Assembly: GCF_002775205.1 (NCBI RefSeq)
Contig: NC_036446.1
Span: 11,830,272 to 11,894,271, forward strand
Reading direction: 5' to 3'
Source of the DNA: Xiphophorus maculatus
Taxonomy: Eukaryota; Chordata; Actinopteri; Cyprinodontiformes; Poeciliidae
Length of the DNA: 64,000 nt
Position numbers and translations under genes: made by a program. Position 1 is the stretch's first letter. Each line of letters begins with the position of its first letter. Shown one piece after another: positions 12,801 through 23,650 of this stretch. The notes beneath the pieces were generated by a model that was not told the DNA's origin, did not search any database, and saw only the letters and a list, made by a program, of their open reading frames with translations.

Positions 12801-15093
12801 AAATAGGACTACTTTGCACTGCTGAATCCGAAAATTACATCCATTTTTCTCAGTCAGGTCAGGTTTTTATTCTAATTTGATTTATAGAAATCCATTCTTC
12901 TGACTAAATTGATGACATTTTTGTGACATTATCAGTTCATTTACGTTAATATTTCTCATCCAAAAAAGCTTTTAGGAGAAGAAAATGGTTTCTAACAGTG
13001 TATTAATTAATAAAACTTGGGTTTCTGTAAATTGATTAAGAACACTGATGAGGGTAAGTAGTACATGTAAATTGAACGTTACGTCTTCATCTCTCCTCCT
13101 TCTCATCACTCATTGATCCCAGATTCTTGGGAAACCGATCCAGATGTGAGAACAAGTTATGCTCTTTGATGCTCATGTTGCATCCATAGTTCAGAAAGTT
13201 GACCTGATTTAGCAAAACCAATGTGATTTTTGGATTCAGTAAATCAAAATTACCTTAAACAGTTGAAAAACCCCAGACAATTTCTCTGGCTTGTTGTCCA
13301 GTGCTTTTTATTTATCAGAATGTTGTCTCAGATATGGGCATAAAAAACAGTGTTGAAGTGTTTGCTTTTAGTAACTTACTGGTAAGTTTGGAAAAACAAA
13401 AATATTTATGAGATAAAAACATAAAAAGTAGAATAAAGCAGGCATCAAAAATAAAAAAAAATCTGACTCACATTTGCAGCTGTTTTGCACTTTTTTCCCA
13501 TTTATTTAAAGACTTCACTATTATTTTTAGTAGTTTTGTTTTCTGTCATGTACATTTCATTGTCAAATTCATTTTCATTTTTCAGATCATATCCAGGTTA
13601 TAACTGTCCTCAAATGACCAGTTGTGGCAGGATGTATTAATCAAACTCCCCATTAACGACCGTTAAAATACTAATCAATGAGAACTTTTTAAATAACGTT
13701 GCACATCTTTATGCATTAATTTAATTTGATGGTAAAGAGATAAAAACTGCTTTGATTTGAATAATAAAAAATGTTTATATTATCTTAAAAGTTTTATTTA
13801 TGTCCTTCTACAGTCTAGAGGGCCACATTAAAGCTTATGGCGGGCCGGATTTGGCCCCCAGACCACGTGGTTTAAAACATAGGGAGGACACACGTCCATA
13901 AACGTCACGGTTTTATCTTAAAACATGTAGCTCATTAAAACAGTAATATTAAGGCCCAAAAACGCCACCGTTCAGCAATCAAGTCATTATTTTATCTTTG
14001 TAATGATTTGAATAAAGTTGGAAATGCATACTTTCAACAGTAAATCCTGTGATAATTATTTAAATGTTTCGATACTATACTTGACACTTAAACATGCAAA
14101 TCCTTCAAGTATAAAAAGTTTCGTGAGCTCATCATCATGTTGCTGTAGTTTAACTTGGTTGGTGTTGAAATGGTTTCACTGTCACTAACTGCGGCTCTGT
14201 GTTTCAGATGAAAGTGTTAAAGATTTAGCTGGAGAGTTGGTGCAGCTGGGCTTGATCAGTGAGGTGAGTGTGTGACGCTGCAGCAGAACGCGCACTTCTA
14301 ACCAACTTTACTAAAAACTCCTAATACAGAAGAGAAACGTTACATTAGCATTTAATGCATTTAGTACCTCTGGCATATCATTATATCCACTGAGAATCAG
14401 TGAAAAACAATGACTCTTATTATCATGGAACCTGTTTGGTTGTGTGTTTGTGGGGAATCAGCAGGGAAGGTATCAGGCTGAAACTTTTCTTTAAATGTGT
14501 GCAAAGCAGAAAAACTTGCAAACACCGTAATGTGATGACAAAATAGTTTAATTGTTTTACTGGATTAAATTCTAACTATATCGTGTTGTTTAAATTGTTT
14601 GTATCATCATTTGCACAGCTTTTTGTGTGTTAAAAAATGTACATCTATTAATTTCCTATGGCAAATATACAAAAAGTAATAAACAACAATAGTTGTGTTG
14701 CTGATCATTATTTTTCTGTTCCCAATCATTGATCTAATATCAATGATTGGGAACAGACATATTCCGGAGTCTTTTTCAAGAAAATAATCCTTTATTTGTC
14801 TGAAATCATCAGTTTATTTAACCACTTCCTGTTTTAATTTATCTGTTTCAGATTTTCATTTTGCTTAAAAGACAACATACGTTTCATGTTTTTTTAATAT
14901 TTATATATTTCTGGTTCTTAAAAATCATTATATATATATATATTCCCTTTCAATATTGCTTGAGGGAATTACTCACTTGTAGTTTTTATTTGTGTGTTTT
15001 TATTTATTCAAAACCTATTCTTGCTCTCTACAGGTCGACGAAATAAAAATATCCTCACTGCTTGAAGAAACATTCAGCCAAGCTCTCCAGTAG
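3821..15093 (+). CDS. nrbp1: Nuclear receptor-binding protein 1, pseudokinase adaptor
   Basis: Coding exons: 3821-4048, 5881-6003, 6148-6249, 6350-6439, 6688-6728, 6837-6931, 8100-8183, 8351-8409, 8487-8585, 8698-8830, 9233-9323, 9744-9794, 10286-10421, 10533-10586, 10680-10743, 14208-14263 and 15034-15093. They total 1,566 nt, or 521 aa. An acidic N-terminus ending [20 protein letters not shown] precedes a kinase fold at about residues 75-330 that lacks catalytic motifs: HRD is HGN (206-208) and DFG is replaced by IGS (224-226). LLKLL at 338-342 is an LxxLL nuclear-receptor box. The C-terminal region is the part known in mammals to bind TSC22D proteins. NRBP1 is known as a substrate adaptor for Elongin-BC/Cullin ligases and in ER-Golgi traffic. 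NRBP2 was excluded by the N-terminus. The protein ends about 20 residues earlier than I recall for human NRBP1. Confidence 0.95.
4165..4379. mobile_element. MITE with terminal inverted repeats (nrbp1 intron)
   Basis: The element is about 215 bp. Its left end carries AATTCCGGTCCTCAGGGCCC and its right end the inverted counterpart GGGCCTGAGGACCGGAATT, so the whole unit can fold on itself. It has no coding capacity. This wording is common in fish genomes as a small nonautonomous DNA transposon; the superfamily was not determined. Confidence 0.7.
4430..5525. repeat. AT-rich repeat-like intron sequence (nrbp1)
   Basis: The rest of this nrbp1 intron is AT-rich, with runs such as ATGATATATTGTGATATTTA near 5143-5162 and a related block with CGATAAAT near 5460-5515. 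These are typical of degraded fish DNA-transposon copies. No gene or conserved motif was seen. The boundaries are approximate. Confidence 0.35.
7137..7250. repeat. Two-copy tandem duplication, 61-bp period
   Basis: A segment starting AATCTTTGAAACAATATCTT occurs at 7137 and again at 7198 with almost no difference over more than 45 bp. It lies in the nrbp1 intron between the exons at 6837 and 8100 and looks like a recent local duplication. Confidence 0.85.
8893..9180. mobile_element. Decayed Tc1-like relic (nrbp1 intron)
   Basis: The wording GAAAAGTATTCACC near 8898 and the later GTATAAATCAGGGGATGAAC near 9137 match the 5' region of a fish Tc1-type element as I remember it. There is no intact reading frame. 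The relic abuts the acceptor of the exon at 9233-9323. Confidence 0.45.
10744..14207. other. Large nrbp1 intron (3.5 kb)
   Basis: It contains a Tc1 relic at about 11.16-11.75 kb and a fragment near 13.82-13.88 kb with the GGGCCGGATTTGGCCC wording typical of hAT-type fish repeats. The remainder is AT-rich and featureless. No supported gene was seen on either strand. Confidence 0.5.
11160..11755 (+). mobile_element. Internally deleted Tc1-like relic
   Basis: Its left part resembles a Tc1 terminal region (AAAAGTATTCTTATCCCTTG at 11155-11174). A plus-strand block near 11610-11640, GTTCATCTTCCTGCAGGACA, corresponds to the catalytic FQQDN-type segment, and a 3' end with TTTTTGTGGCTGCAATGAGA lies at 11716-11735. 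It is heavily mutated, with a large part of the transposase missing. Confidence 0.5.
14715..14757. repeat. Perfect 19-bp hairpin with 5-nt loop
   Basis: The arm CTGTTCCCAATCATTGAT (14716-14733) is followed by the loop CTAAT and the exact inverse complement at 14739-14756; one more T-A pair extends each end. It lies in the last nrbp1 intron. It is too short for an ordinary pre-miRNA. Confidence 0.95.
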
Positions 15094-16960
15094 CACAAAC
15101 AATCTTGAGTACATCTTCAGCCTTGTTAGCAGGTCTTTCTAAGGGACTTTTGGTGATTATGTGACCAAAACAGGGAAGGATCCCTCACATCAAGACATAA
15201 AAATATATATATATATATATAATCCAAATGCACAAAACAGCCAACGTAAAGCTGGACGGCTCCATAGAAACCATCAGCTGTGAACTTTCTATTTGACTTT
15301 AGGTTGTTTAATAATTACTAAGGGAATTTGTCCCAGGCTGGGAACCCTTTAAACCAATGCTTTCTTTAAGTGTGCTTTGTTTACATGAGGAGCTGCCTCG
15401 TTTGTTTGTTCCTTCAGAGGAGTTGGTCTAAACCACCTGGGATATCCGAATGTCTCCTTTACCAACCTGCTGGTGTTAATGGCAGCATCCGGACCCACTG
15501 ACAATCAGCAAACTGAATTTTCCCTACAGACTAGTATTGCCTTTCCATGCACAAAAAAAAAAATGAGCCAGGCTACTCCTTTCTAATTCCTTGTTTTTTT
15601 TAATATATGTTCCCGTTTTATTTCGCTCAACGTTTGCTTCCTTTCATATCATTCCCAGCTTTTTGTGCTTTCTCTGATCAAGCTGTTGCCTTCTAAGTTA
15701 TACGTGAGAAGATTTTGGTTAACCGCTTTATTAAAGAAACAAAGTAAGTGCAATTATGGTATTTTACTTTTTGAAAATACATTACTTGCTTACTTTGAGG
15801 TACTGTGAATTAGTTTTTTTTTATATTTATATATTTTTTTCCATCTGTCAAAATGCTTTCAGGTCCTTTTATATATATATATACATATACGTATATGAAT
15901 TTTTAGTTTTCTTCTGTTTACAGTTGCTGCTGTCTGAGTTGACCAATTACTTTGCCCTTAGATTTCAGTAGAAATGTGTGTACTGAACTTTGGTGTAGTA
16001 ATTTGTTTGAAAAAACATCTTTGTGTTTTGTTGGAGAAACAGGTACTTTATTCCAAAAACAATAGTCTTTTTTCTTTTTTCTTATGCAGCCGCCCTAGGA
16101 GGGTCTGAGCCAACAAAATACGTTTTAGTTATTAATTGGGTACAACTAGAGCTTGGTGTTGGTGTTGTCATTTTCGGTTTTCATGTCACATAGATCATGG
16201 TTCGACCTAAATTGAGATCAGGGAATTCATATCGGGCTTTTTAGTAATTCTGCTGGTACTTCTTTTTCTAAAAAGGTCAAATATTTCTGAATACTGAGCA
16301 TACTGCAAAGAATTACAGCATTTTTTTTGTTTCTGTTAAACTTTTGGTTACATAATTCATATATCCTATATCACTGGTATTTTTTAACTCTTTAATTATT
16401 AAAACATTTCCTTTTTCAAACGTGTTATGGTTTAAAAAGTCTGTTCCATGCTGTATGTAGTTGATCACAGACCATCGTTTATGTGATTTCTATTATTCTT
16501 GCTCTTTGTGAACTTCTAAGATTGTATTTTTCTAAGACTAGCTCGAGTCAACCGGGGGAATGTAAACGGACCACCTCAGAGCACAGAAGGGGTTCAGACC
16601 AACCAGTGCGACCAGCAGGGTCTGCAGCCTGTTTAACTCTCCTCCTCCTAAACCCCATTCAGTAGAGGTGATAAAACTGGTTATTAAATAATCAAACACA
16701 TTTGACAGCTTTAGTCTGTTACTCCATGATGTGAGCTTTTGGTTGTATTTAGGTGTTTTTATGAATTGTATTTTGACACAAATGTCAGTAAACGTGTGCC
16801 TTTTTGATGTGCGAGTTCTTTCAAATAAATGGATCGATCGCTCTCTGCTTTGTAATCCTGGGATTATTTCTAAACTTAAGTACAAATGTCCATGTATTTT
16901 GCCTATATGGTCATTGCAGCCAATGGTTTTATGAAAAAGATGCTTGAGTATTGAATAAAT
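15094..16960 (+). other. nrbp1: Probable nrbp1 3' UTR
   Basis: The stretch after the TAG stop is AT-rich, with short TA runs (15202-15221 and 15870-15890). Two AATAAA signals lie at 16824-16829 and 16954-16959; either could end the transcript. An antisense 145-codon frame here (16538-16975) has no recognisable similarity and is not annotated. Confidence 0.5.
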
Positions 16961-17049
16961 TATGTGTCTTTCCATAAGTCAATTTTTAAAGAAATTCAAC
17001 TCTTAGATTTTTTATAGAAATTATTAGATATCTCAAGTGCTTTTATTTC

Positions 17050-18110
17050 TGTGATTTTAAGTTGCTGCATGGGCTACAAGTCCAAAGAGTTTCTGACCAA
17101 CTGAGCCCAGTGATACTAAGTTCACTAAGAGTCCTGGAAAATTAAATCACTATCTTTATGAAGCTTATTAGCAGAAAGAAGTGCTCTAATTTTTCTGATA
17201 GTTGGACCAATGCCCAGAGTTGGGGAGTAACTTATTACACTTAACTCCATTTACTTGGATTAACTTTTTTGGGGGGAAAAAGTACTTTTGAGAGTATTTT
17301 TGCTACTCTGTACTTTTTACTTTTACTTGAGTAATTTTATTATGAAGTATCTTCAGTAACATTTCTGGATTTTCTGCCCACTGAATTAAAAACAAACATG
17401 TTTTAACAAAAGAGTCACCAGACAGACACCTGCCGTTTTTATTAAAGTTTCATTTTTATTGAAATAAACTAATTTGGAAAAATATTATTTTGCCTGATTT
17501 TCTTTTATATTAATTATTATAAATTTTGTCCTGAAAATACCTAAATTTCCACTTACCGTTATATTTAGGTCCATCTGATTATGTAGTTTTTAAATATTAA
17601 ATGATTGATAATTTCATCCGTTACTCAGTACTTGAGTAAACCATTTGCCAAATAATTTTTTTAATCTTACTGGAGTAATTTCTTTGATGGCTACTTTTTA
17701 CTTTAGCTTTAGTAAAACAAAAAGTTTACCCAGACCCTCAAGCATCTTTGATTTTTTGCCTCTCCGCTCTACCTCCAGACTATTCAACCTTGATTTTCTA
17801 ATAAAATGCGATGTTTACTTTCATCTGAAAAGAAGTGTAACACTGGACAACCACCCTTATGCCAGGTAAAACGTTTCTTTTGTTTCTCAGGTTCAGGAGT
17901 GACTTAGTGGGAGTGAAAATTTTATTTTCTTGTGCAACTTTCTCTACCACACTTTTTTCTTCAGCTCAGTTTTTCTTTAATAAGCTAATAGCATATACTT
18001 ATTAAATAATAAGTATAAACAGCATCTTTAGCAATGACTTTTTTTGTGGCTTCCCTGTGGACTTTTCTGTTTAAAAGAAATATTTTATTGCTCTAATGTA
18101 TTATTTAAAT
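17050..18110 (-). mobile_element. Tc1-like relic split by a nested MITE
   Basis: Two blocks, 17050-17214 and 17734-18110, read as consecutive parts of one antisense Tc1-type transposase region. The first has the GAAGCTTATTAGCAGAAAGA wording (17160-17179) and the second ATCTGAAAAGAAGTGTAACA (17822-17841). The same family occurs at 24.9-25.75 kb. The gap between the blocks is filled by another repeat. The relic is noncoding. Confidence 0.55.
17215..17733. mobile_element. MITE of the TACTTGAGTA type, copy 1
   Basis: The left end is CAGAGTTGGGGAGTAAC and the right end AAAGTTTACCCAGA. Inside is repeated ACTTTTACTTGAGTAA-like wording. The same organisation is found at 29804-30276. It lies inside the Tc1 relic, so it inserted later. 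It is nonautonomous and probably hAT-like. Confidence 0.65.
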
Positions 18111-18229
18111 TCTGTTAGAAACTCTATTTTGGCTTTTTATTAGCTGTAAGGTAATTAATTGAGCAAACACTTGACATTTATAATTGTGTATAATGATTTG
18201 AATAATATATAAACTTTTAAAGATATGTT

Positions 18230-18444
18230 TCGAATATATTCTAATTTCTAATATTTTCTGTCGCAGCTGTAATGTGGAGCTCGTGCAGCACGTCGCAGGT
18301 GAAGCACAGGTAAATTACGTCAACCAGGAAGTGGACAGAGGGACGTCCGTGTGGGACGGAGCGGCTAAAGAAGCTTTTGTTTGAGCCTTTTCTGTGAAAA
18401 ACAAAACACTAAAGAGCAGAAAGACTTGAGCCTGCGGCAGAGAC
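18230..18444 (+). promoter_or_regulatory. krtcap3: krtcap3 promoter and 5' UTR region
   Basis: A local rise in GC and CpG content (about 18266-18365) stands out from AT-rich flanks directly upstream of the krtcap3 start codon. No TATA box was seen at a useful distance. The transcription start is not placed. Confidence 0.45.
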
Positions 18445-21400
18445 ATGTGCAGCTTTGGTGAGTCCTTGTGTTCTGCTAGATGTCGTGAAATTAGAATCGT
18501 GTTTTCAAACAGGGGTCAAGGGCTGCCGTCCACGCTTTGTCTCCACTGCTGTAATTTAGGCCTCCGAGCACAGAGCGGATTATTTATGAAATGTCTGCAT
18601 CATTTGTTGGGTAAATAGACGGGAATCTGCCGATAGTCCGTAAAGGCTTTGTGCGCACAGATGTGATTGTTGCAACCTGTGGAATGGTATCCATTAAAGA
18701 GTTTCTTCTTGAAAATGATTAAACCTGAAAAACAGGAAAAAATAGTCAATGTTTAGCTAAACTTTCCATGTATCAAGTAAACATTTTATTAGAAGTGAGG
18801 TTTTCACTATTTTAAATCCAAGTTACGATATTTATTTTTGTACAAATCCAGTAGCTTATACACATTTAAGCTCACACACTTGTCAGATTAAGGTTTAAAA
18901 TCGTGTTTTATTTTTGTTAACATTTTTCTTCTGACTGGAAGTAATACTAAGGTTCTGGAGCAGCCTGGTTAGAGTTTCACTTGAATCTGTGGAGGAAGAT
19001 ACAGATTAGGATGATGGGGAAGAGGCTTTCCAATGTTTAGCTTACTCAGTCGTAAATTGACTAAATACAAGTGGGAACATGGCAAAAAAGTCAGCAATTA
19101 TAAGAAGGCTTTGGTTTTGGTACTGCCAGAGGAAAAATAAGTCAGTTATTAATAGGAAAGAAAAAAATCATTTTGAATGTTCCATTTTTAATCATATTTT
19201 TCAAAAAATGATGTCCTTTCAAAATTAAAGGACTTTTTACATTTTCTTATTTTTTTTGCTTGCTTCATTTCCATTCCGAAACAAACTTGTTGCGTCAGAG
19301 AAATTTTAAATTTTAGGCGTATGAGTAAGTTTTTACTCAACGGTATAACCAATAATACCTTTTCAAAACTAGAAAAGTGACATTTTTTAATAATGTGATT
19401 ACCTAAATATGCATTTTTTTAATTTAAGATGAAACTGGCTACATCCTAAGACGTTTGACATTATTACAGCATAAATTCACCTTGGGCATCATCTCGAGGC
19501 CAAATACAACATAAGAAAAAGACAAATTTTAGATCTAGTTATATGCAATCCAACTTGTTCCTTATTCAGTTCAAATTAATCCAGTTATTTCCACTATTAT
19601 TTAATTATATAGTTACATTTATTTAACTAATTAAAAACAAACGTAACATCTCTTCAACCTTGTGTCTCTCTTCCCTAGATAAGGACAAAGGGCCGGGGCG
19701 GCTGATGAAAAAGGGGCTTGTTCTCATCCTGGTCGGCCATATTAACTTCATCCTGGCAGCCATCGTCCATGGCAGCGTCCTGCGCCACATTTCCAAACCC
19801 AGTCAGCACATTAGTACTCAATACACTGTAGCCAACATCATTTCTGTCACCTCTGGCCTGCTGGTAGGTTACTGCGTCAGACATTTTGTTTTTAAACCAG
19901 CTGAGGAAACTTTTGCATTAAAATGCAGTTCTCAGGAGTTGTGCAAGAGTTGTCACATGTAGCATGTGTTTGAGTAGTTATTTTCATTCAGTGGCTTTTA
20001 AAACAATATTAGCTAAATGTTTGTTCTCATTCAAATCTGAGGACACTTTTTTCTTTATACGCCTTTACTACTCCTTTGTCTTGTTTATATCTTTTTTCTT
20101 TACTTGTCCAGGTCCATCTCTTTGTTACAGCATTTCTCTCCTCTGCTCTTGGGTTTTCTCTTCTTTCCCGGCAGCTGAGGGGAATTACACATCAACCACA
20201 TTTTCTCTAATTGTTTATTGATTTTTTTCTGGTTTGATAATAACACTGGATGCAGCTATAGATTCATGTTTACATTGTCAGAATTACACAAGATGTATTT
20301 TTTTTTAAACCATAAAAATTCTCCAGCTGAACTTGGTACAGAATGTATCTCCATATATTTTATTTACATTCATTAAAATCCATCTTTTAATCGTTCAACT
20401 TTTGTAATTTGTTTAGCTTTTGTCACTGATCAAATCGGTGTAATTTTTTTTATTGTTATATTCACAAGGCATTGCAAAATATTAATAGCCTAAAGACCTT
20501 CACATCTTGTGACATTACAACCACACACTTCAAAAAGTTTGATTGATTTTTCTCTTTTTTGCGATAAAGTTTTTAAACCTTTTTACAAATAAAATCTGGA
20601 AAGTGTGTCGTGCATCTCCATCCAGTCCCAGTGACCCAACAGTTTGTAGAGACAATTTTTGCTGCAGTTACATCTTCAAGTGTTTATGATTATGTCTGTA
20701 TTTTCACATCCAGAGAGTTAAAATTTAGTCCAATCTTCTCTGCAAAACAAGATTGGACAGAGAACATGTGTGAACAACAATCTCCAAATTTTAACACTAA
20801 TTTTATTAGATTTAGATCTAATGAATGAATGAATCGTTTCAGCTGAACAGCTCCGTGTAGCTCTGGCTGTATGATGAGTTATGATCCTCCACCGCCCAGT
20901 CGAATCGCTTTCAGACTCTGAGATATTTTCTTCTCCTACTTCTCTTCATCAGTTCTGATCAGCTTCTCTGTCCCTGCTGAAGAACACCAAGCCCACAGCA
21001 TAATGCTGCCATGTTTCACAGAAGACATGTTGTCATGTTTTCTGTTCAGTCACTTTTTCATTCTTTCACATGTTTTCTGTGTTCCTTACATAACAGGAAG
21101 TATTTTATCTGTTTTTAAAATAATTAAACGGTCTTGCCAGTGTTCCCACTGTATATTTAATGACACAGGTGGACTCTAAGTACTAATTAGTTGACTTCAG
21201 AAGGAAGTTGTTTGGACTAGATTTTGTTTGGGGATATCATAAAACCATGTATAATTTTTTTCTTCACTTGGTTTCTTACCTATTTGCAATAATTTAATTA
21301 TTTGAAATAATGTCTGTCTTGCTGCATCATGACTTGTACTGATTCCTAAACTTGAAGATACTTAAATACATTTTATAAATCATGTAATCTTTCAGAACCA

Positions 21401-23650
21401 CTCACTTGGATTATCTTGGATTATCCTCAACCAGTCAAGTTATTTCTTGTTCACTGCTTGTTAGTGTTTTTCCTTCTTTATTTATTGTTTTACAAGAAAT
21501 ATTTCTGTCTGCAGCCTCTGCCAGCCTACTGATTTCTTTTTCTCTTCTGCATTGGAGCAACAACATAAAACACATAAGATATAAATCCTTCTGTCCCAGT
21601 TGATTTTTTTTTCTGTTTGTGCAGTCATACTACTGTGTGTTTTTCTCTGCCATCAAGACAGAACTTGCCCGTCATAAAGGAGCTGGTTTTAAAGACTAAT
21701 CAGCTGTCCCTGCAGGGCAGGCCTCATTACCTTCATTTATCAGACAAACTGACACTCGTCAGCAATAAGTTGGTGTGAATGTTCACTTCTTTTTCTGAAA
21801 TTTCCTTCAATTTGGATATGAGGGTCATAAATAAGGCCGATAAAACGTATGAGGGTTACAAGCTACAAATTACAAAATATATGGATTGGATTTAGTTTTT
21901 GTCGATTGCTTCTGTTTCGCTGTTCAGCGTTCTGTTCGCTGATTTAATTCACCTTTTTTTTAATCCAAACATCCTTATTAATAATCCAGTTTCACCACCT
22001 GGGGCTAGGATTCCTTGCTATTCCAGAGTCTAATAAAGTCGACTTTGCTCATGTTTGTCTCACAGAGCATTGCCTCTGGGATTATTGCCATTGTGGTTTC
22101 AAGGAACCTTCGTAAGTTTAAGCTGGTAAGAGTTTAACACGTCTCCAGAAACTGAAACACATCAGGTTGCGTTTTATTTTCCCACCTTTCATGACACTTC
22201 CTCTGTGTCCTCAGATAATAGGGCTTCTGACGGCGTCCTTCCTGAACGCCCTGCTGTCAGCCGCCTGCAGCGCTGGGCTCCTCGTAGCAATTAGCATCAC
22301 CATCGCCCATAACGGGAGCGGTCTGATGGTGGGATGCAACGACACGGTGGTGCCCATCAACGCACGCTCGCCTGTCAGCGCTCAGTGCCCGTTTGATACA
22401 ACACGAATCTATGTGAGTGGAAGCTGCGTCGCTTAATGCTTTTTATTAAATTATGTTATTTATTATTGCTTTTTCCACTTCCTGCTGTGGCTCAGGACAC
22501 CACCCTGGCCTTGTGGATCTCCTGTGCCGTGCTGTCGGCAGCGGAGGCCGGCCTGTCGGTGTGGTGCTTCATGGTTGGACTCGCTCTCAGAGGGATTGCG
22601 CCGTGTGGGAAGAGCTACATCAAAGAGCAGGTGAGTCTTTTTGCAGGGCAGACCGAGGCGCTCGAGGCTCTACCTGTGGTCTGCGACTGTCTGCATCTCC
22701 CGCTGACTCACAAAGTCAAACTGGTTCTGGTTTGGTTTCATTCAGACACAGAACCTATTCATGTGTTGGATAATCTGTGTAAAGTCAGTCAGGAACTATC
22801 CACATACATATTTTTCAGCTTTTTTAGCTTTTCGTAGACAGAAAATGAAATTATGCATCACTACAGAGGTGTGAAGCAAATTTCAGTTTATTTAATCTTC
22901 TACTAAATGTCATAATAATAATGAGCCTTTTAATATGTCAAGGCAATTCTTCTGTTTTAGGTTACAACTAAATAAATTAATGTAGATTTTAAATATTCAT
23001 ATTTGAGATTTTCTGTACTATTAGAAGGACATGCTATCTTTCAGAGTTGTACAATACCTGTATTTTACAGTTTAACCTGCAATGCTTTGTCTTAATGCAT
23101 ATATAATTATACAATTGAAATATTTACTGAAAATCTGGTGATTTTTTTTCTTATTTTGTTTTTTTGCATTTTTTCTGCCCCTTATAGAAGATTAAGATTT
23201 TTTTTTATTTTTACTCTAACACAAAAAAAGTCTTGATTACTTTTTATTATTATTGAGCTGCAAAAGAAAAAAAAAAACCCTCCGATCTTCAGCCACTGAA
23301 GTTTGAAATGTTGAGATATTTCTGTTCAATATTTTATTTGATTTCATTTATTTTCTATTGGTTTTCTCTAAACCATACTGAGAAGCTTTGAGTCCAGTAA
23401 TTTCCTTATAATAATAATTGTCCATTGTTAAATTTTTATGATAACACATTTTAATTGAACATAAAACTTACAATGTAGTTGTAGATAATGAATACTTCTG
23501 TCATTGCACTGTACTACATCCGTTTAATTAAAACAGATTTGTTCATATTATCACATTTTCCTTCCTTTTTCATCACAGTTGGAGGAAGAGACTGAAAACT
23601 CTCCACAAACTCGTCGCCTTATGAGAAAACATTTCAATGCTGAAGCATAA
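18445..23650 (+). CDS. krtcap3: Keratinocyte-associated protein 3, four-TM membrane protein
   Basis: Six coding exons: 18445-18457, 19679-19863, 22066-22125, 22215-22412, 22496-22630 and 23579-23650. They total 663 nt, or 220 aa, against 240 recalled for human. The protein starts MCSFDKDKGPGRLMKKGLVL. Hydrophobic segments lie at about residues 17-39, 56-80, 87-117 and 154-184. The second extracellular loop has cysteines and NGS/NDT sequons. Conserved family wording includes LILVGH, VLRHI, CPFDTTRIYDT and LRG followed by PCGKSYIKEQ. KRTCAP3 belongs with TMEM54 in a small tetraspan family of uncertain function. Adjacency to nrbp1 matches the mammalian arrangement and supports krtcap3 over tmem54. 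The first coding exon is only 13 nt; it was chosen because phase and the CSF/DxxxGP start fit the family. Confidence 0.93.
19864..22065. other. krtcap3 intron 2
   Basis: Apart from the Tc1 relic at 20.47-21.26 kb the sequence is AT-rich and shows no conserved motif. The downstream acceptor after GTTTGTCTCACAG is clear. Confidence 0.5.
20465..21260 (-). mobile_element. Decayed Tc1/mariner-like element (krtcap3 intron)
   Basis: Starting at AAGGCATTGCAAAATATTAA, the order of recognisable blocks follows a widespread fish Tc1-type element in antisense. These are the ACATTACAACCACACACTTC block, GTAGCTCTGGCTGTATGATG near 20856, CCTGCTGAAGAACACCAAGC near 20974, and ACACAGGTGGACTCTAAGTA near 21163. 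Several internal segments are lost and no long reading frame survives. Confidence 0.6.

Noticed and set aside
3821..15093. NRBP2 as identity
   Set aside because: The N-terminal block [12 protein letters not shown] and the pseudokinase loop wording are those of NRBP1.
16538..16975. 145-codon minus-strand open frame
   Set aside because: Antisense to the nrbp1 3' UTR, with low-complexity, unrecognisable protein and no splice or promoter support. A frame this long is unremarkable in 64 kb.
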